Shown here piece after piece: positions 1 to 10,556 of a stretch of 64,000 nt of DNA (positions are counted from its first letter, which is position 1; each line of letters starts with the position of its first letter). The stretch covers positions 26,843,501 to 26,907,500 of the forward strand of contig CM050454.1 in the NCBI GenBank assembly GCA_027563935.2. Direction: 5' to 3'. The stretch comes from Costus lasius (Eukaryota > Streptophyta > Magnoliopsida > Zingiberales > Costaceae). The notes under the pieces were generated by a model. It saw only the letters and a program-made list of their open reading frames with translations, did no database searches and was not told the origin of the DNA. Both the position numbers and the translations under genes were made by a program.

Positions 1-2837
1 CATACAAGATCGATTCATATGCTAGGTAAAACCAAGCCCAGGAAACCCGATTTGAAAATTTTGAAAATACATACATACGAATCTCCACAAAACACAATTT
101 CATAAAGGTACCTGCCACCACGCATTCCTTGCACTAGACATATGCAAGGCAACAGTTATATCAAATCCGTATCAAAACCATAAAATCCATAAAGGTACCT
201 GCCACCAGGCAATACTTGCACTAGACATATGCAAGTTACAGATGTATCAAAACCGATTACAAAGAATACACCACAAACCGAAATTCAAAACAAAATCACA
301 AAATCAATTTTATAAACTCATACCAAACACCGAAACCAGGCCAAAGCCCGCGGTGACACAAAAATCAAAATCATTTAACTGCCACAATCCGGCAACACAA
401 ATTCATATAGTTTAGCCATAGTCGGCAGCACATGTTCACATAATTCAGATATTAAGGCCACAACCGGCATCATAAGTTCATTAAGCATAAATCACGATAT
501 CCATATAATGCTAACTGCGCCCCTGCTCTACACCTGAAAATAATGAGGGGTGAGATACACAGCCCAGTGAGTGGATAGTCTAAATCGACCATCCATAATA
601 TACACTCAAAAATATAGACAGATTAATTTAAAAATCTTTAACAGGAACATTATGTCAACATATAACAACATAAAGAAAACAGAAGTCATATAAACAGTCA
701 GATGTACACACCCACATATAACAAACTCAGGTTCTAGAGTTATACTCTAAACCAACTAAACACACCAACACTTAATTAACCTAGTTGTCCAGCATATTCA
801 GTAGTGACCATTATGGTCTAACCCGGCTTTGGCCTAAGCACTGGGAGACAGCAAAATTTCATGCAACATATTAACATGGACAGTGAGTAGAATCAAGAGG
901 TGGCCCCCGCCAGGTCACGACGTGGCACTTTGCTCTAAAACACCCCATAACACATCGATGGATTGTGTGTAGATTCAAGAGGTGGCCCCTGCCGGGTCAC
1001 GACGTGGCACTTTGCTCTACGACACCCCATATCACAAAAAGAGAGTGATGACATCAAGAGGTGGCCCCTGTCCGACCAAGACATGGCACTTTGCGTCAAA
1101 ACCCGTTCTCCCAAAAGGTTCCTACTGGACAACAGACACATCTTATATCATATATCACAAAGGTGGACTCCTAAGTGTCAACTAGACTCTAGGATAGTCA
1201 TCACAATAATCATATCGGGCAGGCTGAATATCAACCCCCATCACAATAATCATAGCAGGTAGGCTGAACATCAACCCCCTTCACATATCACAATACAGGG
1301 CTGAAAATTCAAACCCTTAACATATCACATATTGACCATCCCCTTGAGTACACAGCTACACTTAGCCTTAGTCCTAACCAACACATGATCACAACAGATA
1401 ATATTCGAAAATCCCATATCAACATAATTTTCGAAATTCACATAACCACATAATATTCACATATTCAAAGATCACTTAACATTCCAAAAATCACAAATCA
1501 CATATTATTTAAAAATCACATAACATAGTGTAGTCCTTAAGTTTCAGGCTGGTCAGTTCAGTGTAACCTTGCTATGTTATCACCCAATGTTCTCAAACAT
1601 GAATACATGGTCTTAGATAAATAAACATGAGTTTTATAATATTATAAGCATTTATCAAGTATCCATAAAATCAATATAAAATTTAAACATAAACTTAAAG
1701 CATGTATTCATCAATTTGCTTTACAATTCACACATGTAACCCACGGTTAACATAACATATTATCTACTAAATTTTAAACCTTAGTTAACATGAATTTCAT
1801 ACTCAAGATCAATGATTTAATGCTTCCTAAACTCCATATAAGAAATACCCTAATTTCGGTTTTCATGGAGACATACCCTAAATTCGGTTTTCATGAAAAT
1901 ACCCTAAACTATGTTTTCATGGAGAAATATCAGGATTCAATTCACATGTAAACATGTTAACTACAAATATCAATATTAACATCAAGTTTCGGTTTTCATA
2001 AATAAATAGCTTAAATTCGGTTTTTAGCATGGTAAAACTTTCCAATCAATCTAACGCATCAATTAATACAACCAAATTGCTAGAAATCGAAAAGACACAC
2101 CACTCACCTCTTAACCGTGAACACTTGGGTTAAAATCTCCCCACAAACTCGCCTAAAGCCTTGATGCCGCCCAAGGGATCTCCAAGAACTCGCCAAGAAA
2201 GTTTCTTCACTTCAAGGAAATTTGCCAAGGGAAGAAGATGAAGAAAAATCACCTCAAAATTCCAAGAACACCAAAATCGCCTTCTTCCTCCTAGCCGTCG
2301 CTCAAAATTTCTTTCAAGCCAAAAATCTCGCCCAAAAACTCTACCCTAACCGAAATACCAATTTGAATTTTTGGTTTTTAATTCTTAACCCATTAACCCA
2401 TTAATTCAAATCGGGTTTAATCCATTTAACCAATAATTTGAATTTTAAACCCAATTAGCGCAAACCCAATAACCCATAATTACTAATTAATTTAACCATT
2501 AACTAACCATTCTCTTAATGAAAATCCAATAAGGATTTAATTGACATCCAATAAGGATTAACGTCCAATAACTCCAATTAATTAACAATTAAATAACTTA
2601 AATTAACAAGCAATAAACTCTAATTAATTAACTGAAAATTAGCATTCAATAAGCTAGTTAATTAATTAACATTAACATCCAAAAATCTCTAATTTAATTA
2701 ACTATAATTCATCAACCAAAATCTCTAATTAATTTATCATAAATTAACAATCAATACACAGGAATAATAACACAGTCAATAATTTTATTTAAATCAAAAA
2801 TAATGCTTACCAGGACTTAAGATCCTTGGATCTTACA
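1..2837 (-). repeat. 3' LTR of A1 (cut by the window edge)
   Basis: It is a direct repeat of 7168-10004 and ends CTTACA (plus strand) beside the polypurine tract. Internal repeats: two 87-bp units starting at 101 and 188, each with a short hairpin of arms CTTGCA/TGCAAG; three units of about 80 bp starting at 893, 975 and 1054 sharing TCAAGAGGTGGCCCC and GTGGCACTTTG; two units of about 40 bp near 1199-1280; three units of about 30 bp with CGGTTTTCATG near 1847-1925. Roughly 2405-2800 is very AT-rich (AATTAATTAA). The small frames at 935-1262 and 2222-2404 recur only because the LTR is duplicated. Confidence 0.93.
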
Positions 2838-2850
2838 TCCCTCCCTCCTT
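2838..2850 (-). other. Polypurine tract of A1
   Basis: Read on the minus strand this is AAGGAGGGAGGGA, directly followed by the LTR start TGTAAG. It is the primer site for plus-strand DNA synthesis. The same 13 bases precede the LTR of A2 at 14302-14314. Confidence 0.9.
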
Positions 2851-2866
2851 ATAAAGCTTTAGTCCT

Positions 2867-5800
2867 CTAAAGCTCAGCATCCATATCATCAAAAAGATAA
2901 GCATAAAATTTCCTCATATCAGCTTCAGTCTCCCAAGTCGCCTCCTCAACCGACTGATTTCCCCAGATAACCTTTACCAAAGGTATAGTCTTGTTCCTCA
3001 GAACCTTATCCTTTCTATCCACAATCCGGAGAGGTCTTTCTTCAAAGGTCAAATCACTCTGAATCTGAAGAGGTTCTAGCTCTAACACATGAGATGGATC
3101 AGGATGATATTTCCTCAAAGCAGAAACATGGAACACATTATGCACATGATCCATAGCAGGAGGTAAAGCTAATCTGTAAGCCACTGGACCAATTCTCTCA
3201 ATAATGTCAAAAGGGCCTACAAATCTAGGGCTCAACTTGCCCTTTCTGCCAAACCTCATTACACCCTTAGTAGGTGATACCTTTAAGAAAACATGATCCC
3301 CTACCATAAACTCCAGGGAACGACGACGGTCATCAGCATAATTCTTCTGTCTGTCCCGAGCAATCTTCAATTTATTCTGTATCTCTCTGACCTTATCAGT
3401 AGTCTCCTGTACTGCATCAGATCTCAAAATCATTCTGTCACCAGTCTCCTCCCAACACAAGGGAGTCCTGCACCTTCTTCCATACAAAGCCTCATAAGGA
3501 GCCATCTGAATACTGGAGTGGAAGCTACTATTATAAGTGAACTCTATCAAAGATAGATCCCGGTTCCACCCAGAACTCCAATCAACCACATAGGCTCTCA
3601 ACAAATCTTCTAGAGTCTGTATAGTATGCTCCGTCTGGCCATCAGACTGAGGATGGTATGCTGTACTAAAACTCAACTTAGTACCCAATCCTTCCTGTAA
3701 GCTCTTCCAAAATCTGGACAAAAATCGAGAGTCCCTATCAGACACAATATCAACAGGCACTCCATGTAGTCTGACTATCTCATCAATATACAATCTAGCC
3801 AGCCTCTCTAAAGGATAAGTCATCTTGATCGGAAGAAAATGGGCTGATTTAGTGAGTCTATCAACGATCACCCAAATAGCATCATGACCCAATCTGGTTC
3901 TAGGCAAACCACACACAAAATCCATACTGATGCATTCCCACTTCCACTCAGGAATAGGAAGAGGCTGCAATAAACCACCAGGCTTCTGATGTTCAGCCTT
4001 TACAGTCTGACAGGTTAAACACCTAGAGACAAAATCAGATACTTCTTTCTTCATACCCGGCCACCAAAAATTTTTCTTAAGGTCCTGATACATCTTAGTC
4101 ACACCAGGATGTAGAGAATATTTGGAGTTATGGCTGTCCTCCAATATTTCTTTCCTCAAGCTCGATTCCTCAGGGACACATACCCTTCCACGAAACCGAA
4201 GAATACCATCATCAGACAAGCTAAAGTCCTGAACTGCGCCTGTAACCAAACTATCCCTGATCTGAACTAATTTCGGATCCACAGACTGCTGATCTTTGAT
4301 CTTTTGCAACAAAGCAGACTGTACTCTGAGAAAAGCCACATATCCAGACTGAACTTTAGGAGAAATACTGATCCTGAGATCTCTGAACTCCTGCAGTAAC
4401 TGCCACTCACTGACCCGTAAAGCAGCTACTGAAGTAACTGGATGTCTGCTCAATGCATCAGCCACTACATTGGCCTTTCCAGCCTGATACTGAATAGAGA
4501 AGTCATAGTCTTTGATCAACTCCATCCATCTTCTCTGTCTCATGTTCAACTCCTTCTGGGTGAAGATGTACTTGAGACTCTGGTGATCAGTGAACAGATC
4601 GAACTCCTGACCCAGTAAATAGTGACGCCATATCTTCAAAGCAAAGACTACGGCCGCCAACTCTAAATCATGAGTAGGGTAGTTCAATTCATACTCCTTC
4701 AGTTGTCTCGAAGCATAGGCTACCACAGAACCCTTCTGCATCAAGACACAACCCAACCCCTTGCCTGAAGCATCCGTATAAACAGTAAACCTCTCCCCAT
4801 CACTAGGAATAATGAGGATCGGTGTACTAGTCAACCTCCTCTTCAGCTCCTGAAAGCTTTCTTCACACTTGTCATCCCAAATAAACTTAGCCGCCTTTCT
4901 GGTTAATTTAGTTAAAGGACCCGCCAGCTTGGAAAATCCCTCAACAAATCTCCGGTAGTAACCTGCTAAACCCAGGAAACTTCTGATCTCAGTAGCACTA
5001 GTCGGTCTTCCCCAATCAAGGATAGCTTGCACTTTAACTGGATCCACAGACACCCCCTGACCAGAAATCACATGCCCAAGGAAACTGATCTTTTCTAGCC
5101 AAAACTCACACTTACTAGCCTTGGCATATAACCGGTTTTTCCTCAGAATCTCTAGCACTCTGCGCAAGTCACTAACATGATCTGAAGTAGTCCGAGAGTA
5201 CACCAAGATATCATCTATAAAGACTACCACACAAGAGTCAAGTAATTCGTGAAACACCCTGTTCATCAAATCCATGAAGACAGCAGGTGCATTCGTCAGT
5301 CCAAAAGGCATAACTAAAAATTCGAAATGCCCATACCTGGTCCTGAAAGCAGTCTTAAATATATCCTCATCCTTGACCCTAAGCTGGTAATACCCTGATC
5401 TCAGGTCAATCTTAGAGAACACTGTCGCTCCCTGTAATTGATCAAATAGATCATCAATTCTGGGAAGAGGATACTTATTCTTGATAGTCACTTGGTTCAA
5501 TTGCCTGTAGTCTATACACATCCTCAGGGTTCCATCTTTCTTCTTTACAAACAGCACTGGCGCTCCCCAGGGAGAAGCACTAGGCCGAATGTACCCTTTC
5601 TCTAGCAATTCCTCCAGTTGTTTCTTAAGCTCAGCCAGCTCTGAGGTAGCCATGCGATAAGGAGCTCTGGAGATAGGTGCCGTACCTGGCGCCAACTCAA
5701 TGCCAAACTCCACTTCTCTAATTGGTGGCAAGCCTGAAAATTCTTCAGAGAACACATCAGGAAATTCTTTCACCACCGCCATCTGAGTCAAATCAGAAGT

Positions 5801-6385
5801 AGAATCATCCTGCATCTTAACATGTGCAAGGTAACCCTTGCATCCACTAGCAAGTAACTTCCTGGCCTGCAGGAAAGATATTACATGCGGTCCTTGGTCT
5901 GACACTAGACCTCTCACAAAAATCCGATTCCCATCTAGCAGATTTAAAGTGATTACTTTCTCGAAGCAATCCACAGTGGCATGATGTGAAGACAACCAAT
6001 CCATTCCTAAGATGACATCATAGTCTTGCATGTCTAAAAGGATTAGATCTACCAGAAACTCATAACCCTCTACATGCACTACACAATTAGCACAAACAGT
6101 ATCTGTAGATAATGACTTTCCTAAGGGAGTACTGACAGACACAAAAGACAGATTTGCACCAGGATCAAATAGAATGCGAGCTAACTGATCAAATACAAAT
6201 AAGGTACCTTCCACGACGGATCGGGAAGCTCGTGTATCCTTCTCAGCCACAGCATAAACTCGTGTCTGGACTGTAGGCTTCTCTGCACCTCTATTCTGCA
6301 TCTCAGGCTCTTTGCAGTCCTTGACCACGTGCCCTGGTTTCTTACACCTGAAGCATACACCATTCCTCTTATGACAGTCTTTCAC
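2867..6385 (-). CDS. pol: A1 Pol polyprotein (protease, RT, RNase H, integrase, chromodomain-like tail)
   Basis: This is an open frame of 1172 codons. It starts inside the second of two CCHC knuckles ([14 protein letters not shown]); the first ([14 protein letters not shown]) lies just upstream in the same open frame, so the shown start is not a true initiation site. Order: retropepsin with FDPGA at about residues 73-77; RT in about the 230-430 range with FIDD in place of YVDD; RNase H with YTDAS and DHQSLKY; integrase with an HHCC zinc site (LHPG...CLTC) and the D,D,E residues (MDF, SDRDSRF, DGQTE); then a chromodomain-like tail ([12 protein letters not shown]). Compared with A2 it lacks 19 codons right after the protease motif. 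In both copies the protease has Pro where Ser/Thr is usual. The role is replication and integration of the element. Since the copy's gag is broken, it could move only with Gag supplied by another copy. Confidence 0.9.
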   Translation of the reverse strand: MKDCHKRNGVCFRCKKPGHVVKDCKEPEMQNRGAEKPTVQTRVYAVAEKDTRASRSVVEGTLFVFDQLARILFDPGANLSFVSVSTPLGKSLSTDTVCANCVVHVEGYEFLVDLILLDMQDYDVILGMDWLSSHHATVDCFEKVITLNLLDGNRIFVRGLVSDQGPHVISFLQARKLLASGCKGYLAHVKMQDDSTSDLTQMAVVKEFPDVFSEEFSGLPPIREVEFGIELAPGTAPISRAPYRMATSELAELKKQLEELLEKGYIRPSASPWGAPVLFVKKKDGTLRMCIDYRQLNQVTIKNKYPLPRIDDLFDQLQGATVFSKIDLRSGYYQLRVKDEDIFKTAFRTRYGHFEFLVMPFGLTNAPAVFMDLMNRVFHELLDSCVVVFIDDILVYSRTTSDHVSDLRRVLEILRKNRLYAKASKCEFWLEKISFLGHVISGQGVSVDPVKVQAILDWGRPTSATEIRSFLGLAGYYRRFVEGFSKLAGPLTKLTRKAAKFIWDDKCEESFQELKRRLTSTPILIIPSDGERFTVYTDASGKGLGCVLMQKGSVVAYASRQLKEYELNYPTHDLELAAVVFALKIWRHYLLGQEFDLFTDHQSLKYIFTQKELNMRQRRWMELIKDYDFSIQYQAGKANVVADALSRHPVTSVAALRVSEWQLLQEFRDLRISISPKVQSGYVAFLRVQSALLQKIKDQQSVDPKLVQIRDSLVTGAVQDFSLSDDGILRFRGRVCVPEESSLRKEILEDSHNSKYSLHPGVTKMYQDLKKNFWWPGMKKEVSDFVSRCLTCQTVKAEHQKPGGLLQPLPIPEWKWECISMDFVCGLPRTRLGHDAIWVIVDRLTKSAHFLPIKMTYPLERLARLYIDEIVRLHGVPVDIVSDRDSRFLSRFWKSLQEGLGTKLSFSTAYHPQSDGQTEHTIQTLEDLLRAYVVDWSSGWNRDLSLIEFTYNSSFHSSIQMAPYEALYGRRCRTPLCWEETGDRMILRSDAVQETTDKVREIQNKLKIARDRQKNYADDRRRSLEFMVGDHVFLKVSPTKGVMRFGRKGKLSPRFVGPFDIIERIGPVAYRLALPPAMDHVHNVFHVSALRKYHPDPSHVLELEPLQIQSDLTFEERPLRIVDRKDKVLRNKTIPLVKVIWGNQSVEEATWETEADMRKFYAYLFDDMDAEL

Positions 6386-7022
6386 TAGGTGTCCCTTGAG
6401 CCCACAATAATTACAAGTCCGGTCCTCTGTGATACTGTTTCTTACATCCCTGGCATCCCTGAACTGCTGCGGTACATCCCTGGACTGCTGCGGTGCCTTG
6501 TAGGAGTAAGGCTTATACCTGCTCTCTAATGTCCCATCTGAGACCTCTGAGAAACTTAGTAGCTCTCCTCTTTTCAGTGTTTATCAGGTGAGGGGCATAC
6601 TTTCCCAACTTAGTGAACTGCAACTCATACTGGTCCACTGTCATATCACCCTACTCCAGGTGAATAAATGCCACCTCTCGGTCCTCCACCAAACTATCTG
6701 GGAAGTACTTCTCGTTAAATCGAGACAAGAAGTAAGGCCAATCTACAGTCTCATGTCTTTCTTCGGCAAGTCTCACCACGCCCTTCCACCACTCATCTGC
6801 GTCAGCACGCATCATATAGGTGGCCAGACACAGCTTGTCTTCGTCCGAGCACCGCATAACTTGGAAAATCTTTTCCAAGACCAACTGCCAGTTCTCGGCA
6901 GTACTGGATTCTGAGCCCCCATAAAAAGAGCTGGGACCCAGTTTCTGGAATTCACTCACAAGTGAAGCATAGCGCCATCTTAAATTCCTACACACACATT
7001 CCATAGTAAGGAAATCAAACAT
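6386..7022 (-). pseudogene. gag: A1 gag, broken by a stop and a 191-bp deletion
   Basis: The frame from 7022 encodes the N-terminal part of a gypsy Gag (motifs LCLATYM, ADEWWKG, LSRFNEKYFPDS) and ends at a TAG at 6651-6653, where A2 has CAG (Gln). Further on, A2 bases 10392-10582 are missing; both break points carry CAGGT. The deletion is 191 bp, shifts frame and puts a TAA in the Gag frame at the junction. It removes the Gag C-terminus before the zinc knuckles. Gag would form the virus-like particle; this copy cannot encode a full one. The frame starts about 70 bp inside the PBS, as expected for this family. Confidence 0.88.
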
Positions 7023-7090
7023 AAACCTATCAGGTGTCTAGCAATACACAAACATGTTTTCCCCCGAACTAAGTTTTAGCTAGCCAACTC

Positions 7091-7101
7091 CTCTGATACC
7101 A
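7091..7101 (-). other. Primer-binding site of A1 (tRNA-iMet)
   Basis: Minus-strand TGGTATCAGAG, complementary to the 3' end of plant initiator tRNA-Met, three bases from the end of the 5' LTR. It fixes element orientation and the LTR border at 7105. Confidence 0.92.
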
Positions 7102-7104
7102 TTC

Positions 7105-10004
7105 TGTAACATCCCGTTATCTTAACCCCAAACAAACAACATAATTCATAAAAGAAACAGGATGTGTCATACAAGATCGATTCATATGCTAGGTAAAACC
7201 AAGCCCAGGAAACCCGATTTGAAAATTTCAAAAATACATACATACGAATCTCCACAAAACACAATTTCATAAAGGTACCTGCCACCACGCATTCCTTGCA
7301 CTAGACATATGCAAGGCAACAGTTATATCAAATCCGTATCAAAACCATAAAATCCATAAAGGTACCTGCCACCAGGCAATACTTGCACTAGACATATGCA
7401 AGTTACAGATGTATCAAAACCGATTACAAAGAATACACCACAAACCGAAATTCAAAACAAAATCACAAAATCGATTTTATAAACTCATACCAAACACCGA
7501 AACCAGGCCAAAGCCCGCGGTGACACAAAAATCAAAATCATTTAACTGCCACAATCCGGCAACACAAATTCATATAGTTTAGCCATAGTCGGCAGCACAT
7601 GTTCACATAATTCAGATATTAAGGCCACAACCGGCATCATAAGTTCATTAAGCATAAATCACGATATCCATATAATGCTAACTGCGCCCCTGCTCTACAC
7701 CTGAAAATAATGAGGGGTGAGCTACACAGCCCAGTGAGTGGATAGTCTAAATCGACCATCCATAACATACACTCAAAAATATAGACAGATTAATTTAAAA
7801 ATCTTTAACAGGAACATTATGTCAACATATAACAACATAAAGAAAACAGAAGTCATATAAACAGTCAGATGTACACACCCACATATAACAAACTCAGGTT
7901 CTAGAGTTATACTCTAAACCAACTAAACACACCAACACTTAATTAACCTAGTTGTCCAGCATATTCAGTAGTGACCATTATGGTCTAACCCGGCTTTGGC
8001 CTAAGCACTGGGAGACTGCAAAATTTCATGCAACATATTAACATGGACAGTGAGTAGAATCAAGAGGTGGCCCCCGCCAGGTCACGACGTGGCACTTTGC
8101 TCTAAAACACCCCATAACACATCGATGGATTGTGTGTAGATTCAAGAGGTGGCCCCCGCCGGGTCACGACGTGGCACTTTGCTCTACGACACCCCATATC
8201 ACAAAAAGAGAGTGATGACATCAAGAGGTGGCCCCTGTCCGACCAAGACATGGCACTTTGCGTCAAAACCCGTTCTCCCAAAAGGTTCCTACTGGACAAC
8301 AGACACATCTTATATCATATATCACAAAGGTGGACTCCTAAGTGTCAACTAGACTCTAGGATAGTCATCACAATAATCATATCGGGCAGGCTGAATATCA
8401 ACCCCCATCACAATAATCATAGCAGGTAGGCTGAACATCAACCCCCTTCACATATCACAATACAGGGCTGAAAATTCAAACCCTTAACATATCACATATT
8501 GACCATCCCCTTGAGTACACAGCTACACTTAGCCTTAGTCCTAACCAACACATGATCACAACAGATAATATTCGAAAATCCCATATCAACATAATTTTCG
8601 AAATTCACATAACCACATAATATTCACATATTCAAAGATCACTTAACATTCCAAAAATCACAAATCACATATTATTTAAAAATCACATAACATAGTGTAG
8701 TCCTTAAGTTTCAGGCTGGTCAGTTCAGTGTAACCTTGCTATGTTATCACCCAATGTTCTCAAACATGAATACATGGTCTTAGATAAATAAACATGAGTT
8801 TTATAATATTATAAGCATTTATCAAGTATCCATAAAATCAATATAAAATTTAAACATAAACTTAAAGCATGTATTCATCAATTTGCTTTACAATTCACAC
8901 ATGTAACCCACGGTTAACATAACATATTATCTACTAAATTTTAAACCTTAGTTAACATGAATTTCATACTCAAGATCAATGATTTAATGCTTCCTAAACT
9001 CCATACAAGAAATACCCTAATTTCGGTTTTCATGGAGACATACCCTAAATTCGGTTTTCATGAAAATACCCTAAACTATGTTTTCATGGAGAAATATCAG
9101 GATTCAATTCACATGTAAACATGTTAACTACAAATATCAATATTAACATCAAGTTTCGGTTTTCATAAATAAATAGCTTAAATTCGGTTTTTAGCATGGT
9201 AAAACTTTCCAATCAATCTAACGCATCAATTAATACAACCAAATTGCTAGAAATCGAAAAGACACACCACTCACCTCTTAACCGTGAACACTTGGGTTAA
9301 AATCTCCCCACAAACTCGCCTAAAGCCTTGATGCCGCCCAAGGGATCTCCAAGAACTCGCCAAGAAAGTTTCTTCACTTCAAGGAAATTTGCCAAGGGAA
9401 GAAGATGAAGAAAAATCACCTCAAAATTCCAAGAACACCAAAATCGCCTTCTTCCTCCTAGCCGTCGCTCAAAATTTCTTTCAAGCCAAAAATCTCGCCC
9501 AAAAACTCTACCCTAACAGAAATACCAATTTGAATTTTCAGTTTTTAATTCTTAACCCATTAACCCATTAATTCAAATCGGGTTTAATCCATTTAACCAA
9601 TAATTTGAATTTTAAACCCAATTAGCGCAAACCCAATAACCCATAATTACTAATTAATTTAACCATTAACTAACCATTCTCTTAATGAAAATCCAATAAG
9701 GATTTAATTGACATCCAATAAGGATTAACGTCCAATAACTCCAATTAATTAACAATTAAATAACTTAAATTAACAAGCAATAAACTCTAATTAATTAACT
9801 GAAAATTAGCATTCAATAAGCTAGTTAATTAATTAACATTAACATCCAAAAATCTCTAATTTAATTAACTATAATTCATCAACCAAAATCTCTAATTAAT
9901 TTATCATAAATTAACAATCAATACACAGGAATAATAACACAGTCAATAATTTTATTTAAATCAAAAATAATGCTTACCAGGACTTAAGATCCTTGGATCT
10001 TACA
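7105..10004 (-). repeat. 5' LTR of A1 (complete, 2900 bp)
   Basis: Bounded by TGTAAC on the plus strand beside the PBS and by CTTACA at 10004, where A2 gag resumes. It carries the same internal tandem repeats as the left LTR, offset by 7167. By-eye differences from the left LTR include A/G near 7472, A/C near 7723, T/C near 7767, A/T near 8015 and C/A near 9517. No gene is seen in it. Confidence 0.95.
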
Positions 10005-10556
10005 TCAAGTACTGCAGAGAACTGGCAGTTATGCTTGGAAAAGATTTTTCAAGTCATGCGTTGCTCCGATGAGGACAAGCTGTGTCTGGCCACCTACATG
10101 TTGCGTGGTGACGCAGATGAGTGGTGGAAGGGCGTGGTGAGGTTAGCGGCAGAAAGACATGAAGCAGTAAATTGGCCCTACTTCTTGTCTCAATTTAACG
10201 AGAAGTATTTCCCTGATAGCTTGGTAGAGGACCGAGAGGTGGAATTTATTCACCTGGAGCAGGGTGATATGACTGTGGACCAGTATGAGTTGCAGTTCAC
10301 TAAATTGGGAAAGTATGCCCCTCACCTGATAAACACTGAAAAGAGGAGGGCTGCCAAGTTTCTCAGAGGTCTCAGATGGGACATTCGAGAACAGGTTGGT
10401 GCTCAGCACTTGGAGACTTATAGTGAGACTGTTGGGCGAGCACGCACCATTGAGAGATACATATCTGAGAGGAGTTCTAGTGCTACCATGACTGTGATTC
10501 CTGCAGCTGAGGCGGCAGCTCCTCGGTATGGTGATGGCGGCAAGGGTAAGAAGTAA
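10005..10556 (+). pseudogene. gag: A2 gag, C-terminal two thirds
   Basis: The frame enters from the A1 LTR, so any start upstream of 10005 is an artefact. Gag motifs run from STAENWQ, through LCLATYM, ADEWWKG and FNEKYFPDS, to a charged end GDGGKGKK. It stops at a TAA (10554-10556). The next codons, in the same frame, lead through a basic linker into two zinc knuckles and pol, so this single stop is all that parts gag from pol. In A1 the matching stretch is deleted, so I cannot tell from this window whether the stop is ancestral or decay. Confidence 0.85.

Larger units (their letters stand above)
1..10004 (-). mobile_element. Ty3/gypsy LTR retrotransposon A1 (Tekay/Del-like), nearly complete
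   Basis: The element lies on the minus strand: 5' LTR at 7105-10004, iMet-type PBS at 7091-7101, broken gag, open pol, polypurine tract at 2838-2850, and 3' LTR at 1-2837, whose last roughly 63 bp fall outside the window. Position 1 matches position 7168 and the two LTRs stay in register (offset 7167), with about a dozen substitutions by eye, so the insertion is young. LTR ends are TG...CA. It interrupts the gag of sibling element A2: the flank after 10004 (TCAAG, then codons for S-T-A-E-N-W-Q) continues A2 gag. The second target duplication would lie left of the window. The lineage is inferred from long LTRs, the iMet PBS and a chromodomain-like pol C-terminus. Confidence 0.93.

Noticed and set aside
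963..1262. 99- and 67-codon plus frames (also 8130-8429) and the 68-codon minus frame
   Set aside because: They lie in the A1 LTR tandem repeats and appear twice because the LTR is duplicated; the A2 LTR does not keep them.
9993..10004. Gag start upstream of 10005 in A2
   Set aside because: The first codons come from the end of the A1 LTR; A2's own gag start is outside the window.
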